Shown piece by piece: positions 18,527-29,200 of a stretch of 48,503 nt of DNA. The translations under genes were made by a program, and so were the position numbers. Where the stretch lies: the NCBI GenBank assembly GCA_030673895.1, contig JAUTCR010000064.1, forward strand, positions 1 to 48,503, read 5' to 3'. The notes beneath the pieces were generated by a model. That model was given only the letters and a program-made list of their open reading frames with translations. It did not search any database and was not told the origin of the DNA. The stretch is from Verrucomicrobiota bacterium JB023. Its GTDB lineage: Bacteria > Verrucomicrobiota > Verrucomicrobiia > Verrucomicrobiales > Akkermansiaceae. Each line of letters starts with the position of its first letter. Positions within the stretch are counted from its first letter, which is position 1.

Positions 18527-18585
18527 AAGGGAGGGACTGCAAGAGGGCCTTCCCTTCGCCGCCAAGGAGGGGAGCTGACGCCGCT

Positions 18586-20559
18586 TCATCTCTTGAAGCC
18601 AGCCTTCAAGTCCTTGATGCTCGTCGCTCTCAGGAAGAGGGCCAAGGCTCCATAGGCGGAGAGACCGGTGCCCACGAGAAGGACAAGGGCCACCACCCGC
18701 TGCATCCAATGCCCGATGAACCAGGATTGGAGCCCCTGCGAGGCGGAATAAAGCACCACCCCCATGAGTGTGCTGGCCAAGACGATGCGCCCCATGCGGA
18801 AGAATGTGTCGTCGGTGAAGCGAAGAAACCCCTTCAGCCCTTTCAACAACAGAAAGACGTTGACCCAAGCCGCTATTGAGGTGGCCACGGCAAGTCCGAC
18901 ATGCCCGATGAGTGGGAAAAGGAGCAGGCTGACCACGATATTCACCGCCACCGTCACCACTGCCATCTTCATGGGCGAGCGAGTGTCCTCGCGAGCGAAG
19001 TAGCCGGGCTGCAGGACCTTGATTAAAACGTAACCGGGTAAGCCGACGGCAAAGGCAGCCAAGGCCGCGGCTGTGGCGCGAACGTCGGCGCGGGTGAATT
19101 CTCCGCGCTGGAAGAGGCCGGCGATGATCTCGTCTGGCACCACCATCATCGCCACAGCGGCGGGCAGGGTGATGAGAAGGCCCAGCTCGATCCCCTTGAT
19201 GATGGTCTTCGAGGCATTGTGCTCCATGCCGCCTCGCAGCTGCCTCGTCACCTCAGGGAGCAGGACCACTCCCAGCGCAATCCCGATCATGCCGAGAGGG
19301 AGCTGATAGATTCGGTCCGAGTAATAGAGCCAGGAGACCGCGCTCGGCTGGAAGGAGGCAATGATGCCGCCGACAAGGAGATTGATCTGCTGGACACTCG
19401 CGCTTGCCACCCCTGGGCCCATGAGTCCGAAAAGGCGCTTCATGTCGGCATCGAGCACCGGCTTCACCACATGCACGGCCGAGCCTCGTCGCTGGCAGGT
19501 CACCCAGAGGGCTCCCAGCTGGATGACCCCGGCAATAGCCACGCACCAAGCCAGGGTCTCGCCTTTTGCCCAATCGAGGACCCAGATCCCCATCAGGCCG
19601 AACAAGAGCGTGATATTCAGGAAAATCGGCACGGCGGCAGGCATCCCGAAGATATTGAAGGTATTCAGCACCCCGCTCAGGTGCGCAGCAAGGGCCATGC
19701 AGAGCAGATAGACGAACATGATGCGGGCCAGCTTGACCGTCAGCTCGAAGGTATCGGGATGATTGCGGAAGATTTTCACTTCTCCCTGACCGGTCAATTC
19801 GCCCGTGAACCAATCCATCCCCTCCCCGACCTTGCCGGTCGGTCGGGAAATCTTGAGAAAGTCCCCGGCCAGGCTTCGGGTGAAGCCGTCCACCTCCCAG
19901 ACAGCACCCTCGACGACGAAACTGGTGCGACGAATTTCCTGCGAGGATTCTTTTTCCTCCTCGCTGCCCATCGGCAACGGGCCGAGGACGACGGGGATTG
20001 CAGCGTCAACTTCCGGTTCGCCCACAGGGAAGTTCTCCAGCGCACTCTCCTTGCCGAAAAGGCTGCCGATCCCCTTGCTTGCGACTTTTCCAAATGAAGG
20101 CGAGTTGAGCTTCAGCTCCTGCCCCTCTGCGAGCTCGAAGAAAACGGAACTCGCGCCCTTAAGTTCGATCTTGATCTCCTGGCTCTCTGCCGAGAGCTGA
20201 AGGGTCTCCCGCGCCTTGAAGCCCGGCACCACGACGCTCATGAGCAGTGGCATGGCCGGTATGGCGATGATGGTGAAGATCCCGAGCACAGCCAGCAGCA
20301 TCGAAAAGGCCCGGCTGGCGAACCTCATCGCCCCTGCCGCATCATCTCCCAGACGCTTGCCGAACATCGGCACGAACGCGGCATTGAACGCCCCCTCGCC
20401 AAAGATTCGGCGAAAAAGATTTGGAAATCGGAAGGCCGCAAAAAAGGCATCACCCACCAGCCCGGCCCCAATGAATTGGGCGACGAGCATATCCCTTAAA
20501 AAACCGAGCACCCGGCTGATTGCCGTGAAACCCGAAACCGTCATCAATGAACGAAGCAT
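18586..20559 (-). CDS. murJ: Lipid II flippase MurJ (MviN) with a large periplasmic insertion
   Basis: A 657-residue member of the MurJ/MviN family, which flips lipid II across the inner membrane for peptidoglycan synthesis. The start region MLRSLMTVSGFTAISRVLGF, then RDMLVAQFIGAG, is the family N-terminus. The conserved DAFFAAFRFPNLFRRIFGEG, then AFNAAFVP, follows. RIMFVYLLCMALAAHLSGVL is the fourth membrane segment. Normal MurJ is about 510 residues; here about 150 extra residues lie in the third loop, and removing them gives about 507. I used the ATG at 20559; alternative starts upstream (for example a GTG after AGGAGCTTG) cannot be excluded. The gene is divergent from the DUF2383 gene. 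Confidence 0.92.
   Translation of the reverse strand: MLRSLMTVSGFTAISRVLGFLRDMLVAQFIGAGLVGDAFFAAFRFPNLFRRIFGEGAFNAAFVPMFGKRLGDDAAGAMRFASRAFSMLLAVLGIFTIIAIPAMPLLMSVVVPGFKARETLQLSAESQEIKIELKGASSVFFELAEGQELKLNSPSFGKVASKGIGSLFGKESALENFPVGEPEVDAAIPVVLGPLPMGSEEEKESSQEIRRTSFVVEGAVWEVDGFTRSLAGDFLKISRPTGKVGEGMDWFTGELTGQGEVKIFRNHPDTFELTVKLARIMFVYLLCMALAAHLSGVLNTFNIFGMPAAVPIFLNITLLFGLMGIWVLDWAKGETLAWCVAIAGVIQLGALWVTCQRRGSAVHVVKPVLDADMKRLFGLMGPGVASASVQQINLLVGGIIASFQPSAVSWLYYSDRIYQLPLGMIGIALGVVLLPEVTRQLRGGMEHNASKTIIKGIELGLLITLPAAVAMMVVPDEIIAGLFQRGEFTRADVRATAAALAAFAVGLPGYVLIKVLQPGYFAREDTRSPMKMAVVTVAVNIVVSLLLFPLIGHVGLAVATSIAAWVNVFLLLKGLKGFLRFTDDTFFRMGRIVLASTLMGVVLYSASQGLQSWFIGHWMQRVVALVLLVGTGLSAYGALALFLRATSIKDLKAGFKR
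19765..20214 (-). other. Extra periplasmic domain inserted in MurJ between membrane segments 3 and 4
   Basis: Residues about 116-265 of MurJ separate VVPGFKAR, the end of segment 3, from the FELTVKLARIMF start of segment 4. In ordinary MurJ these are joined by a loop of roughly 15 residues. The insert is hydrophilic, with no membrane segment, and looks rich in beta strands. It contains no cysteine and no motif I recognise. By MurJ topology the loop faces the periplasm. Confidence 0.75.
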
Positions 20560-20835
20560 CCGGGGCAAGGCTGCTCTCACCAAGCTCCTCACACAACGCC
20601 ATTCCCCGTCAAAACGCAGGCATTGCTCGCGCAACCGGATGCTTCCAGCACATCCCCGGGAAGCACCCGAACCGCGCAGATCGCATCACCAACATTTGCA
20701 GAACTCGGTATTCCCCAACCTCACCGCCTTGCCAACCACCAGACCCGACCACTCTCCATCAACGACTTACAACTCAAAAGCTGCGGCGGCACCTTTTCTG
20801 CAAGAAGGCAGATGTAACCTAAACCAAAGAAAAAT

Positions 20836-21300
20836 ATGAACCCAGCAACCCTAGAATCCGATAAACTCGAAACTTGTATCTCAGTTTGTAAAAGTCTTCA
20901 CCGTGGTGAGATCTCCGCGATTTCCACCTACGACCAAGCTGTCGAGAAGTTCGCCAATGAGCCATACGTGGCCGAGCTCCGCAAAATCCGCGAATCCCAT
21001 GCCCAGAGCGAGGAGCTGCTCCGCAATCACATTCTCTCCATGGGTGGCTCTCCAGACACCGACGGCGGCGCTTGGGAAACATTCGCGAAAACGGTCCAAG
21101 CCACTGCTGACTTCTTCGGAGACAATTCCGCTCTCTCATCTCTCCAGATGGGTGAGGAACACGGCGAACGCGAGTATCAAGATGCTCTCGCCAACGATGG
21201 AGTGATGGAAGAAATGAAGGAGACCATCCGCAACATTCTCCTCCCCCGCGTGCAAGCTGACCAGCAGGTCCTTGCCAACCTGAAGGAGATTTATAGCTAA
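20836..21300 (+). CDS. PA2169/DUF2383-type four-helix-bundle protein
   Basis: A 154-residue soluble, helical protein of the DUF2383 family, whose members adopt a ferritin-like four-helix bundle and often respond to stress. Family-like segments are EISAISTYDQAVEK (about 25-38), LRKIRESHAQSEELLRNHI (48-66), GGSPDTDGGAWETFAK (69-84) and the GEEHGEREYQDAL helix (about 105-117). A glutamate and histidine pattern compatible with metal binding is present, but metal binding is not established for the family. A terminator follows 34 bases after the stop, so it is probably a single-gene transcript. Confidence 0.85.
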   Translation: MNPATLESDKLETCISVCKSLHRGEISAISTYDQAVEKFANEPYVAELRKIRESHAQSEELLRNHILSMGGSPDTDGGAWETFAKTVQATADFFGDNSALSSLQMGEEHGEREYQDALANDGVMEEMKETIRNILLPRVQADQQVLANLKEIYS

Positions 21301-21334
21301 AGCTTCTGACCAGAAAATTTACCTGAGCAATCGA

Positions 21335-21370
21335 GGCCGGGTGGTGTTGGCAGGCACCCCCGGCCTTTTT
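21335..21370 (+). terminator. Rho-independent terminator of the DUF2383 gene
   Basis: GGCCGGG at 21335-21341 pairs with CCCGGCC at 21359-21365, with additional TG/CA pairing inside after a small bulge, followed by TTTTT at 21366-21370. Confidence 0.88.
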
Positions 21371-21733
21371 CGGTCTCTACCGGTCACCGTCCCAAGCTAC
21401 GGCTAACCGCGAGCCTCCATCTGACGGCCTGGCAGCGTCAGCAATCCATCAAAAATCGGCGCTGTCAGAAAAATTTCGCAATATCGCTGCCCGTTCAATC
21501 AGCTGTTTTACTTGAATACCAAGGGCCCGGGGAAAACTGAAACTGCGTTCCTCTATCCCCTACAATAGCGCTGATAATCAGCAACTTGAGCACAACGACA
21601 AGCACGATCAGAAATGACGTTTTCAGGTCCACTTTCCCCTTTAGACCCGTCAATTTCTCTAACGGTCACAGCTCTCGGAAAAAGTTGATCAAGCGACTTG
21701 GCCCGGTGAGTGCTGAAAGAGACCTGAATCCGA
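21371..21733. other. Intergenic region without a convincing gene
   Basis: No open frame here has coding character or a recognisable product. The only structured element I see is GCTGATAATCAGC at 21570-21582, a 6+1+6 palindrome that could be an operator for the downstream gene. No clear -35/-10 pair was found. Confidence 0.5.
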
Positions 21734-22423
21734 ATGAAAACGATTACCGATTCAGAGGCCACCTCCCCCGCTTGGCAGTCATTGGAAGTGCGCAATCTTT
21801 TGCGCGCCGAACAGCAGCGAGGCCATCACCCCACCCGCCTGCTTCTGGGCAACCGCGAAGCAAACTCCCTCCGCAGTTACCTCTCCAGCCACTTCGACGA
21901 AGGCACTCCTCCCACGCTGGCGGATACCTATTATCTCGGCATGAAGGTCGAGGTTTCACTCTCCGAAAGCCAGCTGGTTTTCCTTGGTGAGAAACGTCAT
22001 CCGGCGCCAGAAGATGATCTGGGACCCGAAGATGGGGTGAGCAATCAGGAAAGCCCCGAGGAGCCCGACTTCACTATTCCTTCCGAACTGCGACTCTACC
22101 ACCACTGGGACTCCGAAGCGCTTCGCGACCTCATTGACACCAAGACCAGCAATAATCGGAAGCCCGCTTACCTCTTTCTCGGACGTCATGAAGCCTTTCT
22201 TCTCCGCAGGCACTTGAAGGCAGCCTTCGGCCCCGAGTCCGTGCGTTCGCTTAAGAATCTCTACTACATGGGCCTCGAAGTCGTCGAAGTCGACACCGAT
22301 TACTTCCTCCGCACAGTGGGGATGAAGCGGGTCCAATCCTTCCGCGAACTGACCGGTAAAAATCAACCCCGCTGGAAGGACATCACCAGCGGCTCCGTCT
22401 GGCAGCCGTCCTTCTTTGGTTAA
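21734..22423 (+). CDS. Unrecognised protein made of two tandem copies of one small domain
   Basis: A 229-residue protein without signal peptide or membrane segment, so probably cytoplasmic. I do not recognise the family. It contains two related halves. Copy 1 (about 21-88) has RLLLGNREANSLRSYL, then TYYLGMKVEV, then FLGEKR. Copy 2 (about 129-199) has YLFLGRHEAFLLRRHL, then LYYMGLEVVEV, then TVGMKR. The halves are joined by an acidic linker (about 89-112). The start is the ATG at 21734 (MKTITDSEATSPAWQ). A terminator follows the gene. The paired copies could mean a pseudo-dimer. No catalytic pattern is evident. Confidence 0.75.
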   Translation: MKTITDSEATSPAWQSLEVRNLLRAEQQRGHHPTRLLLGNREANSLRSYLSSHFDEGTPPTLADTYYLGMKVEVSLSESQLVFLGEKRHPAPEDDLGPEDGVSNQESPEEPDFTIPSELRLYHHWDSEALRDLIDTKTSNNRKPAYLFLGRHEAFLLRRHLKAAFGPESVRSLKNLYYMGLEVVEVDTDYFLRTVGMKRVQSFRELTGKNQPRWKDITSGSVWQPSFFG

Positions 22424-22498
22424 GCCGCCGCTCTGAAGACGAGCTGAACGCTACGTCGGCCGTGCACGAGGCAACGGCCAGCCAGCAAATAACGAATT

Positions 22499-22525
22499 AA
22501 GGGAGGGTCTCACCCCTCCCTTTTT
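22499..22525. terminator. Bidirectional terminator between convergent genes
   Basis: GGGAGGG at 22501-22507 pairs with CCCTCCC at 22514-22520, extended by AA/TT, and is followed on the + strand by TTTTT. On the - strand the same stem is followed by TTAATT. It can therefore end both the tandem-domain gene (+) and the PEP-CTERM gene (-), whose stop codon is at 22528. Confidence 0.88.
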
Positions 22526-22527
22526 GA

Positions 22528-23274
22528 TTAGCGGGCGCGTCTCAGGAAGACGCCACCAAGAGTGGCCAGCAAAAGGAGAGCGGAAGGCTCGGGAATCACC
22601 CCCACTCCGAAGGTGAGGGAATCGCCCAATCCTTCTCCATACCCCGAAGGGATACGCAGGGTCAGTTGCGGATTGGCCGACCCTGGCGAAACCAGAAAGA
22701 AGGCCAACTCGGAATCTTCCCCCTCCGCGCTCAGGGGAGCCCGGACCAATTGCGAAGCGGTGCCATCCCAGTTCAGCGGGGTGATGAACGAATTCAATCC
22801 GTCAGCCCATCCTTGGCTTCCGAGAAAGGAGACCGTGCCCTCTCCGGCATCGAAGACGATAGGTCCGGTCTCCGACGACGCATCGCCGAAAAGCTCCCCA
22901 ATCATGAGGACGAACGGGGTGCTCGAATTTAAGGAGAACTGCAAATCGTAGCTAGCGACCCCATTGGAGGGCACCACTCTCGTCGACAGAGCTTGCACGG
23001 AACTGTCCCCCATCAAATCGACTACCGGTGGCTCCGCCGACCAGTAATCTTGATCGAGGCTTCGGGCGGTCGAAAAGGCTTGCGAGGTCACCCCCTCCTC
23101 AATGGCTAGCTCGACAGACCCGAAAGAGGCTCCGGATGAATCCGAGAGCAAGAAGGTCGTTCCATCCGCTACGGTGATGTCAGCCCAAGACTCGACAACG
23201 ACTGGGGCCGCCGCAGCATGGCCCAGGGTCGTCAGGAAGATAGCTGCGGTCGTATTTCGTATCGTCTTCATCAT
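22528..23274 (-). CDS. PEP-CTERM sorting-signal exported protein
   Basis: A 248-residue exported protein. The N-terminus (MMKTIRNTTAAIFLTTLGHAAAA) is a signal peptide. The C-terminus has the full PEP-CTERM signal: VIPEPSALLLLATLGG as PEP box and hydrophobic stretch, followed by FLRRAR as basic tail. PEP-CTERM proteins are processed by exosortase and handed to the cell surface or exopolysaccharide. The body looks beta-rich, with no recognised catalytic motif. It begins 16 bases after the stop of the giant gene on the same strand with no terminator between, so the two are probably co-transcribed. No exosortase gene is in the window. Confidence 0.88.
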   Translation of the reverse strand: MMKTIRNTTAAIFLTTLGHAAAAPVVVESWADITVADGTTFLLSDSSGASFGSVELAIEEGVTSQAFSTARSLDQDYWSAEPPVVDLMGDSSVQALSTRVVPSNGVASYDLQFSLNSSTPFVLMIGELFGDASSETGPIVFDAGEGTVSFLGSQGWADGLNSFITPLNWDGTASQLVRAPLSAEGEDSELAFFLVSPGSANPQLTLRIPSGYGEGLGDSLTFGVGVIPEPSALLLLATLGGVFLRRAR

Positions 23275-23290
23275 CAGCGCACAGTAGCCA

Positions 23291-26200
23291 TTATTTTTCT
23301 TCGGAAATCACTTGGAAGAACATGTCGGCATCGGAGTCCTCCGGTATGTATTCGTAGATGAGCAAGTCAACTTGCTCCGTCTCCGGACGACCGTCGGCAT
23401 CTCCCGAGGCATCAATCTGGGCCGACCAATCCGTTACCGGAATATTGGCCCAAGGCCCTTCAAGGTCGGCCGTCTTGCGCGGACGTAGAGTGACGAAATC
23501 GTCGGAACCGGTGCGACGATGCAACGTCATCTTAACCTGCCGGAAGGGAGCGAAGCTATCATCGACATCAATGGCCACGGGCACGCCATCCGCCTGCAAT
23601 GGGTTGGTGAGCAGCGCCATCTCATGGATATTGGTGCGATCATCGTTGTCAGGATCGGCATCAGGCTCGAGGTCATCAAGGTCAGCTGCCTGCGCGAAGG
23701 AATCCCCGAAGGTCTCTGTCACCCACTGCCAGTAAAGGTCATCCTCCACCACCCTGACGATCAAGACGGCATTGGCGGTCTGGCTATTCGCGGTGGCGGT
23801 GACCGGCACTTGATAAGTCGTCGGAGCAGCCCCTGAGGTGTCCCAGCTGAAGCGACCGACACCGTTCCCTTGGTCGACAAAGGTCGCGCCCGAAGTGGCT
23901 CCGACATTGGCCGCCATCGTGATGGCATCCCCATCCGCATCGCTGGCCGTCACATCGGTGGTGTAGGTCCGCCCTTGGAACCACAGAACCACCGGGATGG
24001 AGCCAAAGAGCGGGGGACTATCTCCCACCACATCGGGGACCGTCACCAGGAAGCTCTGCTCAGCCACGCGCGATGGGCTGCCATCATCAGCCACCTGGAT
24101 GGTGAAGAGATGGTTCTCGCCCCCATGTTCATCGGTCGGAGACCAAGTGACCACGCCATTCTGATCAATGACAGCACCACCAGGCCCCTCGACGAGAGAG
24201 TAGCTCAATGTCTGAACCGGCACATCGCCATCCACTCCATCGAGGTCGACGATCAGGAGGCCGCCGCTCTGCACGGTCTGTGGCGCAACCGGTGTGAGAG
24301 AGGGTGCCGAATTGTCTTCCTCGACAGTCAACAGGAAGGACTCGTTGGCCGTGCCGGGAGGAGTCCGGCCATCGTCAGCAACCACGATGATCTCGACCGT
24401 CGTGCCTCCGGTGGTTTCTCCCGTGGTCCAGCGAATCTCCCCTGTCACCGGATCGATCGTGACTCCGGGAGTATTGGATCCAATCCGGAAGCGAATTTCC
24501 TCATCGTTGCCATCCGGGTCAGTCGCCCGCGCCCGGTAGGTGAAGATCGAACCCTCTCCAATCGACTGATCAGGAATTGGGGTGATGACCGGATTCATAT
24601 TGTCGGTCACCACCGTGGTAGTGGCCTCCGCTGCTGGGGTTTTGCTCTCGATATTGCCCGCTGTATCTGTAGCCACAGCATAGAAGGAGTAGGTCTCACC
24701 GATTGTTCCTGGGTAAAGAGCCGCAGTAGCGACGATGTTGTCCTTCCACTTGGTGAAGGCTCCGCCCGTCGACACATAAATGTCATAGTAAGCCACCTCC
24801 ACATCATCTGTCCCACTCCAGAAGACTGGGATCTGCTCCGGGCTTTCGGTTGGCAGGGTGGTGATGGTGCTACTAGGCGGTGTAAAGTCCCCTCCTCCGA
24901 CGGCCTCATAGGTGAGCGTGTAGAGCCCGGAACTATCACAGTCGGCCAAGTGAAGAATATCCTCATAGCGCGGACGGCGACCTCCACCGATGAAGGTGCG
25001 GTCGGTCTGCCAGGCATTGAAATCGAGGGCAAGTTCGACACCATCGGATCGTTCGCAAGCGATCAGGCGGTAGTTGCCCGCGCCCGGATCGGGCAGACGG
25101 ATGTAGGACCACCCGGTAAAGGCACCCACGTCCAGAGTGATGCTCAAGCTATCCGGGCCAGGAGTTCCGCTGAAGGTGCCTGCTTCCACGACTGTCACCT
25201 CATCGGTGCCTCCATCGCTGTAATGAACGGTATCCGGGTAGTCATTGACATCGGTGACATCGTTCACAAGGAAATCCGGAGCCCCGTCATCCTTGGCGCC
25301 GGGCGATTGAATCATGCGAATCATCTCGTGGATCTCCACATTTTGGAGAAGGGAAATACGCTCATCCCCCAGCCCGGTGACGTGCTCGAAGGTTGCTTCA
25401 TAATCGATAAAGAGCCCTTGCAGCGTCGAGGTCATCAGCCAAGTGGCGATCTTGCGCTCTCCCGGAGGCAGAGTCCCGAAATCAGCGGTCAACGAAGGAG
25501 TTAGATTCTGTCCATCGACTTCCGTTCCAATGATTTTGAAGTCAATGAAGAGGCCTTTTTCGTTTTCCACGATCTGGGGCTGGCCGGAGATAATCTTCAA
25601 GTCCCGGGCCTCGCCGTGTCCGCTATTTTCCACCATCACCGCGAGTTTGTAAGGAATGGCGGGCTCGACAGGCTCGGTATGAGGATCATCCGAGAAGACG
25701 TCCCGCTGGTGGAAGTATTTCAGCGAAAGCGCCGCATCCGGCCGAACGGTAATCGGCACGTTCTCCAAGGGAACGGTGAAGAGCGTCCCATTCTGCGTGT
25801 AGGTCACGACGCCACCCACGGTGTAGACCGTTTCCTCTTCCAAAGCTGCGGTATCACGCGGGATTAAAGTCCATGTCGCCCGACCGGTGCTGGCCGTTCC
25901 AATTTCACCAGTCCCATCAATCGCGGTCATTCCGCTGAGCTCGGGAGACTGGATATTGAACAAATCCGCAGCAGGTTCACCCGCTGCATCCCGTATGATC
26001 ATCTCAAAGCCAATGTCGGTGACATCGCTATCCTCTCGCTCGTTTTCCAACACGAGAGTCGCCTCGAAGGCCGTCCGGGTGAGCATGAGGTCCTGGGTCA
26101 ACTGAATCTTCACGGTGGCGCAAGTGCCGCCCTGTCCACCTTCCAGCTCTGCGCGTAGATCGGTGAAGGCGGAAAGGAACTCCTCGAAGGGGTCGACAAA

Positions 26201-29200
26201 GCCTTTGGTCTGGCTCACGGCGTAAGCATCAATCAATAGAGCAGCTGCCGCCTGCCATTCACTCAACGGAATGAAGTCGGTGCTCTGCCCTTCCGGGACG
26301 TCGGCCAACTCCAGAATCTCTTCGGACCAATAGTCCATGGTCCGATTCCAACGCTCGACGATGGCGGTGAGCTCGGTCTCATCCAAAGAATTGGCCGAGA
26401 CGATGGCAGCGAGGGTCACTTGCTCTGAGGCGTCAATTGAGCGCCCCCCCGGACTCTCGGAATCACTTGCGGCACCGAGAGCTTCAAACCAATCCTCATA
26501 CTGGGCTTCTCGCTGCAGGAGCACCCGCTCCTTGCTACCCAGCATCACTTCTTGCATGGCGAAGATGGTCTCGACACGGGCATAGGCCGAAGCGACCGCA
26601 GGATCAAAGTTCCGCTGGTCAGCCGTCATGATGTATCCGGAGTCGTCTTTATCCGGCTTCTCCCCGGACTTACTGCCGAGAATCGGACCACTGAAGGGGA
26701 GGAAACAGTTGATATAGCCTGCGACACAGAATCCTCCGTTGACCACCGGTCCCGCCCAGCAGAACGCGGCTCCTGCGCACGTCAAGGCATCACCTTCGGA
26801 AGCTATACAGTTGGCAATCGCATAAGGACAACCCGCTGGGGTGAAGCCGACCAGGCAGTCCAAGCTCGCCCGGGCAATACAGAGAGGCGTGCATGGATCC
26901 GGAGAACCGAAGCTGCTCGACGATCCACCCGGACCGGAGCCTCCGCCTCCTCCTCCGCCACCACCTCCACCGCCGCCGCCGAACCAGCCGGAGAAGCCAA
27001 GGTATCCACCCCCGCCACTACCGCTACCTCCGCAGCTTCCTTGAACCCCGCTGACAACGAGCGCCACGACCTTCTCCACCAAGTGAGGGCCGCAAGGATA
27101 GTCGTAGTCGACTGCTCCCGCCGCATTACAAGCAACACTCGCCGCCTTGGGGTGTCCCTTGGCTGTCTTTAGGCCCTTGTTAGAGCCACTCTTGCCAAGA
27201 GTGACAATGGACCCATCCTCACCAAAGACGCCCACCCGGGTGATGGTCACGGGCACCACTAGAGACGATTTTGCCGGGATCGTCCCGACGTTCTCAACCA
27301 ATGGCTTGAACTCGTAGAATGGGTGCTCGGTGAAGCGAAACTCGGAATTCTGAGCCGCGATGAAGCCTTCGTTCGATAGCGTCACGTTGACAATCTTGGT
27401 CTGTCCCAGTGCAACCAGATCCTCGACATCAAAGCGATTGGGAGTCGCCACCACCACCGGGGCTGGCACGTTGGTTTCGAAAGTTGTCTCCACCGTGATT
27501 CGATAGACATCTTCAATTTCGACCTCCTCGACGGTCCATGAAATGTTGACCAGCTGTTTGGAGATAAAGATTCGTTCGCTCGTGACCTCCTCCGCACTGA
27601 CATAGTAGTTCCCAGAGAAGCGGTCGTGCTCGGGAGCTGTCACCTCGACCCGATACCAGCCTTCATTCAAGTCCTCGAAGAGGGCGAGGCCGTCCCCTCC
27701 GGTCGTGACGCTCGCAAGGCGTGCCGAGGAAATGGCATCGCGAACCGTCACCGTCGCACCGTCCAGCTTGGGCGCTTCATCGGTGAAGTAGAACAGCTCG
27801 TCGACCACCTCCACGGCCAAGTCGCCAGTCAGGTCAGAGACCACCCGGAGCCGGTAGGACACCGACTTTTGCGCACCATTGGCAGGGCGAAGCACGAGAC
27901 TTCCCGTGTAAAGAGTGAGCGGGACCTCCTGGCCAGGGGCTAGGAAAACATCAACCGAAGTCGACTCGCCTGGCTGCAAGCTTGGGATGACGGCGGGTGA
28001 GGCTAGTGACATCCATGGCACGTCGGGGAGCAGCACTTGGATCGCGCCCGTTTCCAGTCCTCCAGTATTCGTGACTCCGATACTGAAGGTCTTTGCCGTG
28101 CCCCGGAGGACGGAACCATTCAGGCTCCCCGGATTCAGGGCCAAGACTGGCTTAAGCAAGCTGACGCTCACATTGAATGAAGTCTGCATGGTCACTCCCT
28201 GGTCCGTTGTGACCTCCAAGCCAAAGGAACCTGAACCGGAGAAGCCCATACCCGCCGATACCGTCACGGGGAGAGCCAAACTCTCACCTGCAGCAAGGGA
28301 GGACGCAGGAAGATTCGGCGTAATGGTCAAGCCACTTGGCAAATCGCCAAGCACGGTAGCCGTCAATCCGGTGAGGGCCTGACTATTCGGATTGGCGATG
28401 GAGCCCTCCCGAATGACGGTTTCCCCTTCCTTGAAGACGAAGCTCCCGGGCGAGCTCAGACCCATGGTCAGGATTTCGAAAGTGTCCTGCACCGGAGCGC
28501 TGGACGTGCCAGGATGGGTGGCACCCACGGTGTAGATGCCGCCCTCATTGCGGAGAGGATTCCATTGCACGGAGAAGTCCCCGGCTGAGTTGGTGATAGC
28601 GGAGATCACTCGCTCGGTATCTCCAACTTTGATGTGGATGTTGACCATCGAGGAAGCTGCCGGTTGACCACTCTCTTTCGTCGCAGAGCCTGTCAAAGTG
28701 ATTGGGGTATTGGTAGGGATGACACTTTCCGCCACTTCCACCGTCGCCGAGTAAGCAGCTCTCACGTCAATTGCTTGTGTAAGGACCTTGGTGTTGTTCG
28801 TCTCATCAAGCTCCTCAACCGTTCCGCCGGCATCGACCGTGACGATAAGGTAATACATGCCCGTCTCGCGCGGAGCAAAGAGACTAACCGAACGGCCGTA
28901 GTTTGAGCGAGCAGCGACTTCACCATCGAAGTCGATTTGGCGAACCAAGATATCATCTGCTCCCGGCGACGGATCCTTGGAAAGGAAGATCCGCTCGGAA
29001 AAGGGTCCTTCCGCAATTCCGTAACCATGATTATCGATGTTGTAGCTAACCGAGACGGTGGATTCGGAGAGCACGCTACTTGGAGCAGCGAGAGCACTCG
29101 GGGACAGATCAGGTAAGTCTTGATCAGTGACTCGAAGATTCGCTAGCCCATCGGTAAAACCGCTGGCCGAGACGCGGAGTCCAATCACACGGGTTCCATT

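Noticed and set aside
23870-25504. Open frame of 544 codons on the + strand inside the giant gene
   Set aside because: It is composed of His/Arg/Gly/Ile-rich sequence with no domain and lies wholly opposite well-conserved domains of the giant protein.
26939-26980. GGN/CCN trinucleotide run as a microsatellite or CRISPR-like array
   Set aside because: It is the coding sequence of a poly-glycine stretch in the giant protein. There are no spacers.
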